A stretch of DNA of 64,000 bases from Spizellomyces sp. 'palustris' (lineage: Eukaryota > Chytridiomycota > Chytridiomycetes > Spizellomycetales > Spizellomycetaceae): assembly GCA_006535965.1 (NCBI GenBank), contig QEAR01000092.1, forward strand, positions 19,833-83,832. Direction: 5' to 3'. Positions 44,380-63,352 of the stretch are shown here, in pieces. The notes below the pieces were generated by a model. That model had not been told where the DNA came from. It did no database searches and saw nothing but the letters and a program-made list of their open reading frames with translations. Made by a program: the position numbers and the translations under genes. Within the stretch, counting starts at the first letter, position 1. Every line of letters begins with the position of its first letter.

Positions 44380-47300
44380 ATGGATCCAGAACATCCTACA
44401 CCTGGAACTTGTAGCGGTTGTGACAAGGCCATCGACAGTGAGACAGATGGAAATTTAATCAACTTTTCCGGAAGTCTGTATCACGCCGACTGCTTCACCT
44501 GTTCCTGCTGTCGTGTTCCCATCGACTACGAGAACAGCGTGGTGCTGCTAGGTGAAAACGGCAAGGTATCGTAACTGGCCGTTGACGCTGGTGGCTGAAA
44601 GCTCCCGGAGCTTAGCACATCTACTAACTCGTAGTTCTCGTCGAAACTCGCAGGCTCTATGTGTCAACTGTTCCTTTAAATGTAAACTTTGTGGACAGCC
44701 CATCCTGGAAGAGGCCATTACGACAGGCGACGATACATTTCACATGGCCTGCTTTCGTTGTCAGGCATGCGGGAAGCCAATAGACGACTTATCCTTCACG
44801 CAAGTGGATGATGTACGTGACGGGTCAATTTTGCAGTTTCCTTTGATCATACATTCTCGCGTGAAGCTTTAATTACACCAGTGCTGTTCCTCGGTTTTGT
44901 TTTAGACACTATTGTGCATGGGATGTCACTCTGAACAGTCTCGAGGCAGCGGCCGTACCTCACCGAATCGGTTATCGACTCAAGAAAGTGCTATTCGAAA
45001 GGAGAGCAATGTGGAAGCTACCGCTCAAGACGTGTCTCGCGGCGGTGAGTAGCTACTCTTGACAAGAAAGAAGCCACTAGCTTTTATCAATGTCTCATCT
45101 ATTTCTTCATTTGAAGATGTCAGTGGTGGATCGTCCGTGGCAGAGTTAGGTAATAACATAAGTAGTAACGAATACATTATTCAGCTGGAGCACGAACTTG
45201 AGGAAAGAAGTCGACAGCTGTCTAAATGTGAGAATGACCTTCAGAAAATCAAGGTAGAACCTGCATGCATTGGTACTTGGTCCTGGTGACACCATTCTCA
45301 GCGTCGCTCTTCTATGTGTGTAGAACACCAGTAAAAAAGCCTTGGAAGAGTTCAAAAAGATCAACGAGTCGTATCGAAAAGAAGCTCTTCGACGACAGCA
45401 GGCAGAAACGCACGTTGAAGGATTGCGGAATGAATTGTCTAGTATGATTCAAGCGGATGCCAGACGCGCTAGGATCGCGGAAAACATCCAAAGGTTAAAT
45501 CAAGAAGTGAAATTCCTGCTGTCTCAACGATCGACTTTGGAGGATGATATTCGTCAGCTCAGTGGGAAAAAAGAAGCTCTATCCATTGAAGTCGGGCATT
45601 TATTGGAAAACAAGCACTGCTCGTTGGCAGATGGGTAAGCGGATATTCTTACTTGATGAGATTAACAATCTCACCGATTCGGTTGACTGTAGAGGCACGG
45701 CCGAAACTGCGGACCCTCACGCAGACCTCAAGAAAGAGCTTGAACAAATCAAAGCCCGGTTTCTTGAAGAAGTGACAAACCTGCAGCAAGAACGCGATGT
45801 ACTGCGACAGGAAGTGGAGACACTCCGGTCAACACGCGAAGATCATTTCAACAATATATCTCGGCTAATAGAAGAGAACAAGCAGCTGGAAGTCCGCCAT
45901 GACCAGATAACGAAGCAGTTAGTTGCCTCTGCAGATCATGTGCAAGCGGTGGATTCCATATTGTTGCCTGAGCCAGGGATGTACCCACAAATGGAGGAAT
46001 TGGAAAGAACAGTTTCGACAGATGAAGTAGGAGCTAAACTGGCACCTGCACCTCCACCGAGAACGACCACACGCCCATTAGGTCCCCGGCAGGATTCGCG
46101 GGGAGACACAGTCTACCAGCCGTCACGCAAGGAGGAGGCGGTAGATCTCTCTGGTCCGCCGCCCGTTCCAAAAAAAGAGAAATGGAAGAAGGAATGGAAA
46201 ACAAATCTGAAGGCAACCAAGACAAAGCTGAAGAAAGCTATTCCACAGAGCAAGGTGCATACGGGCGACAATGCCGATGCTGTTGGTGGATCAACCACAG
46301 GACTGCTTTCTTACGGTCATGGCATGTTCAAGTTGGGTTCAAAGAAGGCCATGTCAAAGAGCGGTGAGACACATGTTGCCGTATTCATGGCATTCCTTGC
46401 CCACTGATAAGGGAAGCAGATGGCGACCTTTCACAGATCAGTTTTTCGGCAGCAAAAGGAGACAAAAGTGCCCATTCTTTCCAGTTACATTCCTACCGCT
46501 CGCCTCGGAAGTGCGACTTTTGCCATGATACCTTGTGGGGCAAAGAACTGCGTTGCGAGGGTGGGTTACGTAACGAAACTGCCCGAACAATTTTCCTTTA
46601 AACGCAACAGGAAACTTATCGTCCGTTCCTATTCAGCTTGCGGATACCACTGTCACCAAAAATGCTCCGCGCAGGTCATTGGTCAGTGCTTTTCCAGCAA
46701 CGTCGCTACAGAGAGCAATCCAAGATTAGCAGGTATGCCAAAGTCCTCGCTGGCAGTAAATTATTAATGCTGATGAGGGTTCATGCAGGCGAAAGCGGAG
46801 TTGTTGTTTTCGGCACTGATCTCGTGAAATTGCTGGAGATAGAAGGCGGCAGAGTTCCCAATGTCGTAAAAGCTTGCATAGCGGCAGTGGAGATGCGAGG
46901 TAGTGTACCCAATCTAAAGGGGACACCATTCCTCTTGAACGTCTTGTTTACCTCTTGGTTGATATGCAGGAATGACTTTTGAGGGAATATATCGCAAATC
47001 CGGGCCCCTTACGCAAATCAATAAAATCATTGCAAGCATAAACAGAGGCGAAGAGCCTGACCTTGCAAGCGACGAGAGCGATATTGATATTATGGCTGTT
47101 ACCTCCGTCCTCAAGCAGTTTTTTAGGGAGTTGCCGGAACCATTACTTGTTTCGTCCCTTTACACAGACTTTACAGGTGTTACGAGTAAGTCTCTTGGTA
47201 GCGACTGCGAGCACTTTAGTCTAATGCTAAAGTTCGACAAATTTTAAAAAGAAATCACAGAGGACGACGACGCTCGCTTGCCGAAAATAATCGAGCTCCT

Positions 47301-47705
47301 CCGAAGACTACCCCTCGCCCATTTCACAACCCTATCCTACTTAATTATGCATCTTCACAGGTACTGAACGGTGCATCCCAATGGCAACATGTCACCCACA
47401 TTGCACTTACACATATATCAAACAGAGTACAGCAACACAGCAGCGAGAATCTAATGACACCTACAAATTTGGGCGTAGTATTTGGGCCATCTCTCATTCG
47501 ACCAGCGCATGAAGAGATGCAACTCGACATGGCTGAGTCGAGCGCAAAAAATGCACTTGTAGAGTTTTTTGTAAGGCATGCTACAGAACTGTTCCCTGTG
47601 GCCGAAGCTGAAACTCCAGAACGGACAGCTTCGACGGTCTCATTCGTGGATGCTCCTGTCGCGGACGACGAGACGTTCAACGGACTCGACCAACAAGTGC
47701 CCTAG
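44380..47705 (+). CDS. LIM-coiled coil-C1-RhoGAP protein
   Basis: Twelve exons (44380-44565, 44654-44812, 44906-45044, 45117-45253, 45324-45634, 45693-46363, 46420-46560, 46637-46732, 46789-46899, 46970-47185, 47252-47360, 47426-47705); 2,556 nt, 851 residues. Two LIM zinc fingers (CSGCDKAI..HADCFTCSCC; CKLCGQPI..HMACFRCQAC..CMGC) span residues 11-120. A long coiled coil (~165-370), a basic/Pro-rich linker, a C1 zinc finger (~551-598; HSFQLHSYRSPRKCDFC to CHQKCSAQVIGQC) and a RhoGAP domain (~615-795) follow. The RhoGAP has the arginine finger in EGIYRKSG, plus LPEPLL and NLGVVFGPSL. It should accelerate GTP hydrolysis on Rho/Cdc42, like fungal Rga/Lrg proteins; C1 may give lipid-dependent membrane recruitment. 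All catalytic features are intact. A likely counterpart to the RhoGEF at 13-17 kb. Confidence 0.94.
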
Positions 47706-48084
47706 ATTGTTCATAGCTATAATTCACTTTGCATTGGCTAAAATTTTGAATCTCGTTCGTGTCATGAACAATCCTCGCGGGAGTAAAACCATGGCCAGTT
47801 GCATGTTAGAGGTTTCCAACAGCACAGATGCATTGCAGGGAGTGGCAGAACTCAGCAGAATAATAGTTCACTGTACAAATTCCATTAAAAAAGTCCAGAG
47901 AGACGGCTGGAGTAACAGATCCCTTCTGAGGCTGTCACACGGATATCAAGAGATTCTCAATGGTGCTAGTGTACTAGAAGCCCTGCCTGAAAAGCTTGGC
48001 ACATCGTATTTTTCGAGATTGGAGTCTACCCAACGCCCCATGGACCCGCCACAAATGAATGAATGTACAGCATTTAGGAGCTGC
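47706..48084. other. Convergent 3' spacer
   Basis: 379 bp between the RhoGAP and Stm1-like gene stops. Open frames here on the plus strand run into antisense of the Stm1-like gene and are rejected. Contains both 3' UTRs. Confidence 0.55.
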
Positions 48085-49435
48085 TTATTTGCTTCCAAGC
48101 GAAGGAAACGCAGTCTGGTCCTCAACATTGACGACACCAGCGTTCTTGCCCCTTCGACGATCGCCGTTTCTGTCGCCACGACCGCGGAACTCCCCACGTC
48201 CACGGCCACGGTTGTTGAATCCACGCTGCTCATCCGCAAAGCGTTGGTCGATGTTGACAAACGCCTTTTGTGCCTTCTCCTTGGCGCCGCCCTTCTTCTT
48301 TCCGGGTTGCTAAAGCGTGGTTGTGTGAATATCTCATACCTGATAGCAGAGCAGCTACAAGTTACCTTGGCAAGCTCCGCAAACAAATGCGCATCCTCCT
48401 CTTTCTTCAAGACAACGGCATCCTTCCACTGGGCGTCGTCTGCGCCTTCATTAGCCTTCCTGACATTGAGTTCAGCGGCGCGCTTGTTTTTCTCCGCAAG
48501 GTATTGGTCGAGGGTTTTGAGGACTTCCTCAGGTTCTTTGTTCTCCTCGTTCTCGGCGGCAGGGGACTCAACGGCTTCGCCCTCAGCCTTCTCGGGAGCA
48601 CTAAAGAGCATATGAGAATTTCGATCCACCCTGCCCATTCCTACCAAAACACCTACCCTTCCGCAGTCTCCTCCTGAACTTCTTTCTTCGCCTCCTCCTC
48701 AGCAGTCAAAGGATTACCCCAGGAACCCCTGCCAGCAACCTCCTTCTTTACGCCATCAACGCGGCCAGTGCCACTGTGACGGTCGAATTCACGACCACGG
48801 AAGCCACCGCGGCCGCGTCCGCCACGAGTGCCGCGGAATCCGCCTCGCTCGCGGTTGTCGCGTCCTCCTTCGCGAGGCTCAGCATCACCAGAGTCGCGAT
48901 CACGGTTACGTGGGGGACGAGCTGTGGAGTGCGCAAAGGAAATCCGATTTTAGTACCAAAGTTGAACCAGCACCGTTGCACGTTGTATCCGAACTCAAGA
49001 ATCTCCATTCATTCATGGGCCTTATTGGATCGGAATCGACATTGTTCACCGGTCAAGATCCTAGCACCCAATGCAATAAAGACACTCACCACCGCCTTCA
49101 ACTGCACCACCACGCTGTTGGTAGCCGCCGCGACGAGGGTATTCGTTGCGGATGGGCCGGTCGTTGGGTTTCTTCTCTGAGCGGGCGACCGCGGCTTCCT
49201 TCTTTGGAGGAGCCTTCTTGGCGTCCTTTTGTGCCGGGGCGGGAGATTTCGCCACGGGGGCGTCACCACCCTCGTCGTCGCCGAGCAGGGCTATAATATG
49301 CATGTACAAATCCCGATTCAGTATCCACTGTCCACCATGATCACACAGTCACCACCTCCATTCATCCATTCATCCATCCTTTCCAAAAACACAGCACAGA
49401 TCTTTACCAAACAAGTTGGTGCTAAGCACTTCCAT
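48085..49435 (-). CDS. Stm1/SERBP1 (HABP4) family ribosome-associated protein
   Basis: Five exons, 49435-49408, 49290-49090, 48921-48657, 48600-48366, 48309-48085; 954 nt, 317 residues. The start MEVLSTNLFALLGDDEG is typical for the family, where the N-terminus binds the small-subunit head. A Lys/Ala-rich part, RGG boxes (GGFRGTRGGRGRGGFRGRE) and the signature FDRHSGTGRVDGVKKEVAGRGSWG follow, then an acidic helix (EEVLKTLDQYLAEKNKRA) and a second RGG-type tail ending FPSLGSK. These proteins occupy the mRNA channel of idle 80S ribosomes and bind eEF2, protecting ribosomes during quiescence; a role in dormant spores is plausible (inference). Head-to-head with the SH3 gene. Confidence 0.92.
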
Positions 49436-49689
49436 GATGGATGGAACGATGTGAAAGGACGGAAGCGATGGATGCTTCTTCCTTTCTCCTTGAGCTTATC
49501 CCCAAACGGCCTTCTGTGTGGACAGGGTTCTTGCGTTGTCCTCTGCCCTTCGCTCACACGACTTGGTCACGTGCAATAGAGTGTTTCCATGGCACGCCCA
49601 GGGGGAGTCGCAATGCTGAGGCGCGTTGCCGTCGCTCTTCAGTTGAAACGCATGTTGAACCGTTCGGTGAGAATTCCCAGCCAGCATTG

Positions 49690-50398
49690 ATGACGCTTGA
49701 CCAACTAGCCCTTGTAGCGGGCACTGTTGTCGGTTCCATTTGCGCGGTGATAGCATTAGGCTTCTCCGCACACACCTTTGTCCGAACTCGGTTCCCTAGT
49801 CATAGCACAGTTGTGGAAACGGAACAGCCACGCAGCAGTAAACGCTCTTCGCACTTCACTCGTGAAAAGTTCAACCTCCCATCCACAAATTCCTCTCAGC
49901 TGGAACTTACCGCTCCAGTACCACCACCAGAAGACACCCTCCACCCATTCTCTCTACGGCCCCCTTCAGTCGCCCTTACAATTGACACTCTAGCACAGGA
50001 CGACTATTATCATATTCACGTGAAACCCTCAAAGCACAAACGAGCTGCATCAGTGTCATCTCGCTTTTCGGTTCGCTCTCATTCTTACAACATCGGTTCT
50101 CTCGCGGACGACTTGAATGCCAACCTCCCACTCCCGGCATGTCACAAAGCAATAGTATCGGAGCCTTACGAAGCATTTGAGGAAGATGAATTAGAGCTGA
50201 AAATTGGGGATGTGGTGAATGTTTTCAAAGTCTTTGAGGATGGTAAGAGCGGATGTCTTCCATGGCACCGATGATACTATGTTACGAACGTGTCGTTGAC
50301 ACCTTTCCACTTCATTTGCGTCAGGTTGGGGCTGGGGTATCAACGTAACATCCGGCGCGAAGGGCATCTTTCCGGTTGTTTGCTTGAGTAATCTATGA
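49690..50398 (+). CDS. Membrane-anchored SH3-domain protein
   Basis: Two exons, 49690-50242 and 50325-50398; 627 nt, 208 residues from ATG 49690. A hydrophobic segment near the N-terminus (LALVAGTVVGSICAVIALGF) is the only membrane span. A basic/Ser-rich linker leads to a C-terminal SH3 domain: AIVSEPYEAFEEDELELKIGD, then GWGWGINVTSGAKG and IFPVVCLSNL. The ALYDY-type motif, Trp pair and ..G.FP... end are all present. This layout (single span plus cytosolic SH3) resembles small fungal SH3 adaptors that recruit Pro-rich signalling proteins to the plasma membrane. The frame is open upstream to ATG 49441, which is six bases from the divergent Stm1-like ATG, so the downstream start is preferred. 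Confidence 0.8.
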
Positions 50399-50773
50399 AC
50401 TCGCAGCGATTTAATTCGTCTTTCTATGGCTTGTGAATATGCCTATGGATAGCCCCTTTGTATCGGTTGATCACCTCAATCCTACCGATTAAAATCACCT
50501 ATCCATGTGACAGTACGCTTGGCAACCTGAGGTATTGAGTAGGTGCTGGACGCAAAACTCGATATTTTATATTTCTGTAATAAAGTTTAGTGTAGATTTG
50601 TCTTTAGTTTAGTGGTGGACGAACCTATAATTTGTATCTATCGCTGTTGGTATGCCGGATACAGGCGGTGATGCGATAGAATATATAAAGCAGAGTCATG
50701 TCCGTCGGCAAACCATCAATCTTCAAACCCATACTCACAGAAAACACATGTGTACAAGGAAAGGCCCGTATGT
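50399..50773. other. Convergent 3' spacer
   Basis: 375 bp between the SH3 gene and the INO80 stop. AT-rich, no supported feature. Confidence 0.6.
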
Positions 50774-57457
<6,684 letters not shown>

Positions 57458-58330
57458 AGCTGTCGGTGAACCGATAACCCAGCTCCACGGTGATCAGCAC
57501 GCTCTGGCTTAACCTCGCAGGCTTTTAGTGGTGCCGCGTGTTACGAAGGCCACATACATGCAAATGGATAGATATCTGTACAAACAAGGTGCAACGGAAG
57601 AAGAAGAAGAGAAAATTGCTATCGTTTGTGGTGAAATGGAAGCCGATACTGGTTGTTCATTCCGGCAGCCGATGATGATGATGGTGGGAAGTCACGTGAT
57701 CGAGGCGATTACGTAATGGCGCAACTGCCAAGCTCAGTTCTCACAATCTGAAGATGCATGCGGACAATGTTCGTCCTTGCAAGTCATCAAGCAAGGTAAA
57801 TATTCTGCATAATTCCTCTTTAGACTACTTTCAGACCCTTTAATTCTGCCCGAAATCCAGTATGCCCTACTCATGAGTGTGTTGGGAGACCGAGAATGCA
57901 GAATTTGGGACAAGTGTTGATTTGATAACAACCAAGACCAGATTAAATGGGGATGTGTTGCTATATATATATTATATTCAATGCCATGGGGAATAGGGCC
58001 TCGTAGTATACAACTTCAGGATTTCACGCTGCACTTCCAGTTGGGTGTTGCTATTTATGACGACGGACAAAACAATGGTCCATATCCTTTCCCACGCAAC
58101 ATAGAGAGCATTTACACCCCGAAACTATTCTCTCTCATGATCCGCGCTTGTACAGGTGTGGAGATTCACACTCCTAACCTTCCCCTTCCTTGTCATCGTC
58201 TCCTACTTGGTTGGCTCACTAGGGATTTATTCTGTAGTGCATCCGCCGACAGTAGATTGTTGTGAAATCGCGGGTTCAGATACCACGTCCCACGCATCCC
58301 TTAGGCCTCTCTTGGCCTTTCATCTGAAGC
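57458..58330. promoter_or_regulatory. Divergent intergenic region, INO80/BicC-like
   Basis: 873 bp upstream of both genes. Contains a TA-rich block near 57961-57980 that could act as a TATA-like element for the BicC-like gene. Short frames (57528-57716, 57981-58265) show no coding features. Confidence 0.45.
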
Positions 58331-61300
58331 ATGGAACAATCACAGCAATTATCTTCGGCTCAAACCGCTCCGGTCGTCTCGGTCTCTTTTCCTTATCCCG
58401 TTACCACTTATGATGGCATAGAATCTGGAACTACAAATGTTCTAGCCCAGGTGTGCGATCGTGTACGGGCGCTTTGCGAGGAGATAGGCAGCGCTCATGG
58501 GTGTCACATAACATTCGCGACACCCGAGTCGATCTTGAACCGACAGCAGGGGCCATGCGAAATCAATCTAAGCGTCAATATCATGGGTCCGTTTGCCAGT
58601 GTGTTGGCTGCACGTGCCGTAATGCTGAAGAGGATTCCCACTCAGGTACGTTCTCATTTGGTGTGGCAGAGGATTCTTCGCTGACCTTTGTGTTGCAGAC
58701 TATGATCACCGTGAAAGCAAGTCGCAAGATCATTCTGAACGACAATGATGAAATGAAAATTACAGTCAAGCGCAAACTGGACAACATCATGCATTCATCG
58801 CGCACACAAATCACTTGCGTAGGTCAAAACTATGAAACTGTAAAACCCCCGCCTGGGCTTTCTTCGGAGAGCATGGACGTGGAAATCGTGGGCCATTGGG
58901 AAGACGTCGAAATGGCGAGGATGCAGACGTTGGTTTTGTTAGATGAAATGGTAGGGTCCCTCCCAGCATTGTAACTTTTCTTACACCTTTCTTTGTCTAA
59001 CCCTCTTTCATTCAGGCCGGTCTACATTGCGAGCCAGTCGAGATCCAAGCAAAGCTCCACCCTTTGATAGCCGGTCGCAAGCGATGCATTCTCGAGACAG
59101 TGATGCACGATACAGTGACCAACGTATATCTTCCTACCCCCTTCATCGCAGAAACGGGGGCACATGAAGTTACGAAACAAGTTTTGGCTTACAGCCATAC
59201 AATCTGGATAACCGGTCAGCTGGCCGGGGTGGCAGCAGCTAAAGAGAGGTTGCTGCATATGGCTGCCCAGAGGGTAAGACAGACTTATTATAGTATCATG
59301 CTATCTGCGCATTATTCATTGCTCGCGTATATAGGCCAGCATGCTAATGACCAAACACATCACATCACTGCCACGCAAATTGGACTGGATGCTGGTGAAC
59401 AGAAAGGACCACTTACGCAAAGTGATGCAAGACAATGCAACCCACATTGGCATTCCAACTCTTGGGAGCAATGTAAACACCCTTACCATTAGTGGCGATG
59501 ACAGGGTGTACTTGGAGCGAACATGCCGGGCCCTCATGCATATGGTAGGTTTCCGAACTTACACATCTTAGGTCATAACGTGTGATCCCATACACGATCT
59601 AATATATGCTACAGGTTTGCGACTTCTATGTCGCAGGCCTGCAGCTTTCTGCACCGCCTATTCCGCAGGCAACTATAGCTGCAGCTTGCAAATCCACAAC
59701 CATCACCCACTTTATCGCGGCACTCGGAAGAATCTGCCAAAGCTCGCGAGCTGAGGTCGTGGTCCAGAAGAATTTTGTGGAAATTTATGGCTTAGAGGCA
59801 GCTGTTAAAAGCGCATACCAGCACGTCGCCGACCTGGATTTTATAAAGGGCGCCATCAGAGATACAAAGTTCCAGTTGGAACTTGCGCTTGAACACCGCG
59901 AATTCATCAACGGCAAGAAAAACGGCAAGATTAACAAAATCATCAAAGCATCCGGTTGCAAGATCACCTTTCAAGAAAACTATAACGAGTACAATATGTT
60001 GATTGATGTGTACAATGCTTACCCCACGAAAGCGGTTGAGGGTCTCGCACTTCTAGAGGATGAGCTCCCAGCCGAAATTTCTTTCTACGTTCCCGAAGCC
60101 TTCCATAAGCGGATCATAGGCGTCGGGGGAAAGAACATACAACGTATTATGAAAAAATACGCCGTGTATGTGAAATTCTCCAATGCAGAGGAGTTTGCTC
60201 AGTTAGGTGGATACTTTGAGAACATGGACAACGTCATTGCTCGTACCCCAGCGAAAAACAGTGCAAACTTAGACAATCTTCGAGTGAGCATCATGGAGCT
60301 AACAAGCGTCGGTGAGAAGAATAGGGTCACAATGAGTGTGATAATTCCGCGACAATTGCATCGAGTTGTTGTGGGACCCAGAGGAAGTCACCTGCAGGAT
60401 ATCATCAAAGTAGCGAAAGTTGAAATTAACTTTCCGGAGAAAGAAACGGGGCTGGATGAAGTGACTATCGCAGGGCCTGAACCTCAGGTGCAAATCGCCA
60501 GGCAAAGACTACAGGAACTTGTGCCTGAGATCTATGAGTTCTCTATTCCTGGTTCCCCGGCAGCGTTTTATGCGGTCCGCTCTACAGATCTCCAGCAGCT
60601 CGTTATGAGATTATCACAAGAGCTAGCCATGGATCTCTACGTCTATATGCCGCCGACGGAGGAGCCAGGGCCTTCCGAATGCAGTTTTTTGCTCCACTAC
60701 CATCGGAACAATGGCGGAGCCCTCGATCAAGCAAAGTCCCTGATCCTCGAGTTCCTGACCATCAAGCAAGTGCCTCTGCAGCGCCAGTCCGGCATGCCAC
60801 GAGCCGGGAGCTATGCCAATCTCCAGCCACAGAGAAGCTACGATTCCTTCCAGCACTTCCCTAGTAAGCTGATTGCTTCCGTCACGACAGGTGACTCTCC
60901 TGCGCCTGCGATGGCATTCAGCAGCTTTTTCCCGGAAGGTATCGCAGGCCTGGCTGGGACAAGTGGGACCAAATCTATTACCGCCGTCAGCAGCGGGATC
61001 GGGGGATCTAAGTTCGCACATTCGACCCCAAATTTGAGGCAGTTATTTGAAGATGTCAGTTACGCGCGTGGAGGAACCGACCAGCATATGAAGCGAAGTC
61101 GGTCAGATATCAATGACGAAATGCTACCAACGACAAACCTCTTGGCGGCGACCTTAGCGGCAACCTCTCTTGGTCCTAGTCAGTACCCGTCTGTCGCGCC
61201 CCAGGATCGATGGGCGGCGGCAGGAGGAACCCCCTTTTCTAGGCGCGGAGACTTCCGCCCCGAACCCATTGACACAACATCTGATCTGGAGGACCCCAGC

Positions 61301-62567
61301 AAAGACCCCGAGCTTCTGAAAGGCTTTGCCGGTATGCTGTCTCCAGTTGACGCCCCAGAACGTCCAGATCCACCACTTCGGGTCCCAAGCGATAAGTTTT
61401 GCGGGTTAAAGTTGTCTAGAAGCATGGGTATGCTCGACGAGAAATCCAAAAAGCGTGAGCCAGGTGTCAGAGCACCATCTAACTTGGCGGGTGAAGCGAG
61501 TGGTGTGTCCGATCCCGAGGACCCGTCCCATGCTCCAGCATTCACACCGGCATTGATAGCCCAGCTTTTTGAAATGGAGGCTCGTATTCCAAAGGATTTT
61601 CTCCAGATTCGGGTTCTTCTCGAGTCCCTCGATTTAGAAAATTACGTTTCGATATTTATCGAGCAGGAAATTGACTTCCCGACTCTCTTGCTACTCCAAG
61701 ATGCGGATCTCAAGGAGATTGGGGTCAAAGCGTTTGGAAGTCGTAAAAAAATTCTAAACGCTATAAAGGAATGTAAGGAGCACGGAGGTACTCAAAAGCA
61801 AGGCGCACAATCGAGTCCACCTCATCAGCACCACCAGCGGAATCCACACCCCTCACCAGCGGCCTCACCCCTACGTCGCTCCGACCTCCCGACTCGAGAT
61901 TCCCACTCCGCGCGGGGCTCTGTACCATCAGCCTATACGGCGAGCCCGATCATGCAGCGATCGAGCGTGGGGAATAAAGGTGGTTCACAGTCTCCCTCAT
62001 CGACCCGCCATTCTCAGCAAGGAGGCTATCCTGGCTCGTCTACTTCATCCTTGGGAGGACAGAGGAAGGGGTTTGGTGAGTAATGGGGTTGGGTGAAAGG
62101 CGGGGTGTGGGCGACTTGTCGCTTTAGGTGTGTGCGAGAAACGAGGGTTTCATCTTCATAACAATTTTAACTAATATGTGCGTTCCATTTCCTTTGCAGC
62201 AAGCCACTATGTCTACTCGTCTGGTCCGGAGCTGGCAGCAATGTTCCAGTCGCACTCCACAACCACTTTCACATCTCTATCTCATCCCACAACTTCCACA
62301 ACTTCCCCGACAACAAATACGCTCCTTCAATCTGGGCCAGGAAAAAATACCCCTCCCCTCGACAGCTCTTTAGAAAGCAGCACAAAAGACGGCACCGTCA
62401 TAATAACCCGCCAGCAGCCTATCCACATCCCCGCCCTAGACCAAAAACTTGCGCGAGACATCCCATCTGTTGCATCTGTGGCAGTGGGAACACAAAGCGA
62501 AAATGCTACAAGACCGAGGGCGGCGCCTAACGGAGTAGACTTCTTTGCAAAGTTTGAGTTTATGTAA
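58331..62567 (+). CDS. Bicaudal-C-like multi-KH and SAM RNA-binding protein
   Basis: Six exons, 58331-58645, 58699-58950, 59016-59273, 59335-59544, 59615-62075, 62200-62567; 3,864 nt, 1,287 residues. The first ~670 residues are consecutive KH and KH-like units. Clear GxxG loops occur at KKNGKINKII (~447), IGVGGKNIQRIMKK (~513) and VVGPRGSHLQDIIK (~600); the earlier units are degenerate. A disordered stretch leads to a SAM domain at ~1000-1062 (LDLENYVSIFIEQEIDFPTL, then LKEIGVKAFGSRKKIL), whose GIKTFGSR-like loop is typical of Bicaudal-C. The tail is Ser/Thr/Pro-rich. Animal BicC binds mRNA 3' UTRs, polymerises through SAM and recruits the CCR4-NOT deadenylase; a similar post-transcriptional role is expected in the cytoplasm. 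A vigilin-type protein is less likely because of the SAM domain and fewer canonical KH repeats. Confidence 0.87.
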
Positions 62568-63073
62568 AGCACGCAGTCGTCTCTGTTGAGATTTTTACAG
62601 GATTCCCGCCCTCCAGATATCTAACTGTTGGGGAAAGGAAGACTGATACCCAAGGTTATACCTCGGGAATATTGGGACCATTAATACTGTACTGATATTG
62701 TGAGGAATTTGCTCTCCATTATTGTGATCCAACCGTTCTTTTGTTTTCTTTGTCTCTTCATTGACAGATGATAAGGTTCATGATCCTTACTACACTTATT
62801 TCACTGGAAGCCCGTCTGGAAGCCCGTACCAAAAATGCCCTTGTGATATAACGCGACCCACTTGCCAGCAAGAGTCACGTAAAGATGGGGGGATGTCATC
62901 TTGTAGGCGTTTACAGGGCCCTTCTGGCGTGATCGTGACGTCAAAGCGACCTGCTCTCAGGCCTTTATATTTCAGCTCACAGGTCCACTCTTCCTCTACA
63001 TACTTTTTTCATCAACTCGCACACATCAATTTGAACAAGACAATATAACAAACAGAACCGGCGCAAAGACGAC
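62568..63073. other. Intergenic with likely promoter of the small downstream gene
   Basis: 506 bp. A TTTATAT element at about 62964-62970, about 105 bp before the next ATG, may be a TATA box. An open frame at 62761-63048 lacks an ATG and has no features. Confidence 0.45.
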
Positions 63074-63352
63074 ATGTCCTCAAAGGCACCCTCAAAACAG
63101 CCCACCGAGAAACCCCAGAACATGGGACGGCGTGAAGTGGACACCCAACCTAACCTGTTCAACATGACAACGACTGGAGAAACGGTCATGCAGCAAGCGG
63201 ACGATTCGAAGGGTCCAAAAAGGGAACCACCGAGGGCAACGTTGACCGTGAGTAGAGAGGGTCTACTGCTACCAGATGTCGTGCTAAATGAAAAAGTTTC
63301 TCAGAATATGACATCGGAAGATGATGAGCAGATCTGGGAGAAGGCGCCTTGA
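63074..63352 (+). CDS. Small disordered protein, unknown function
   Basis: ATG 63074 to TGA, 92 residues, no intron. Hydrophilic and Lys/Pro/Thr-rich (start MSSKAPSKQPTEKPQNMGRR), with one less polar stretch (RATLTVSREGLLLPDVVLNE) and an acidic end (SEDDEQIWEKAP). No signal peptide, membrane span or known family. Composition and an upstream TATA-like site favour a real gene over a chance frame. Confidence 0.55.
   Translation: MSSKAPSKQPTEKPQNMGRREVDTQPNLFNMTTTGETVMQQADDSKGPKREPPRATLTVSREGLLLPDVVLNEKVSQNMTSEDDEQIWEKAP

Noticed and set aside
47578-48615. 345-codon plus-strand ORF
   Set aside because: Runs from RhoGAP out-of-frame sequence through its 3' UTR into antisense of the Stm1-like gene; composition is not protein-like.
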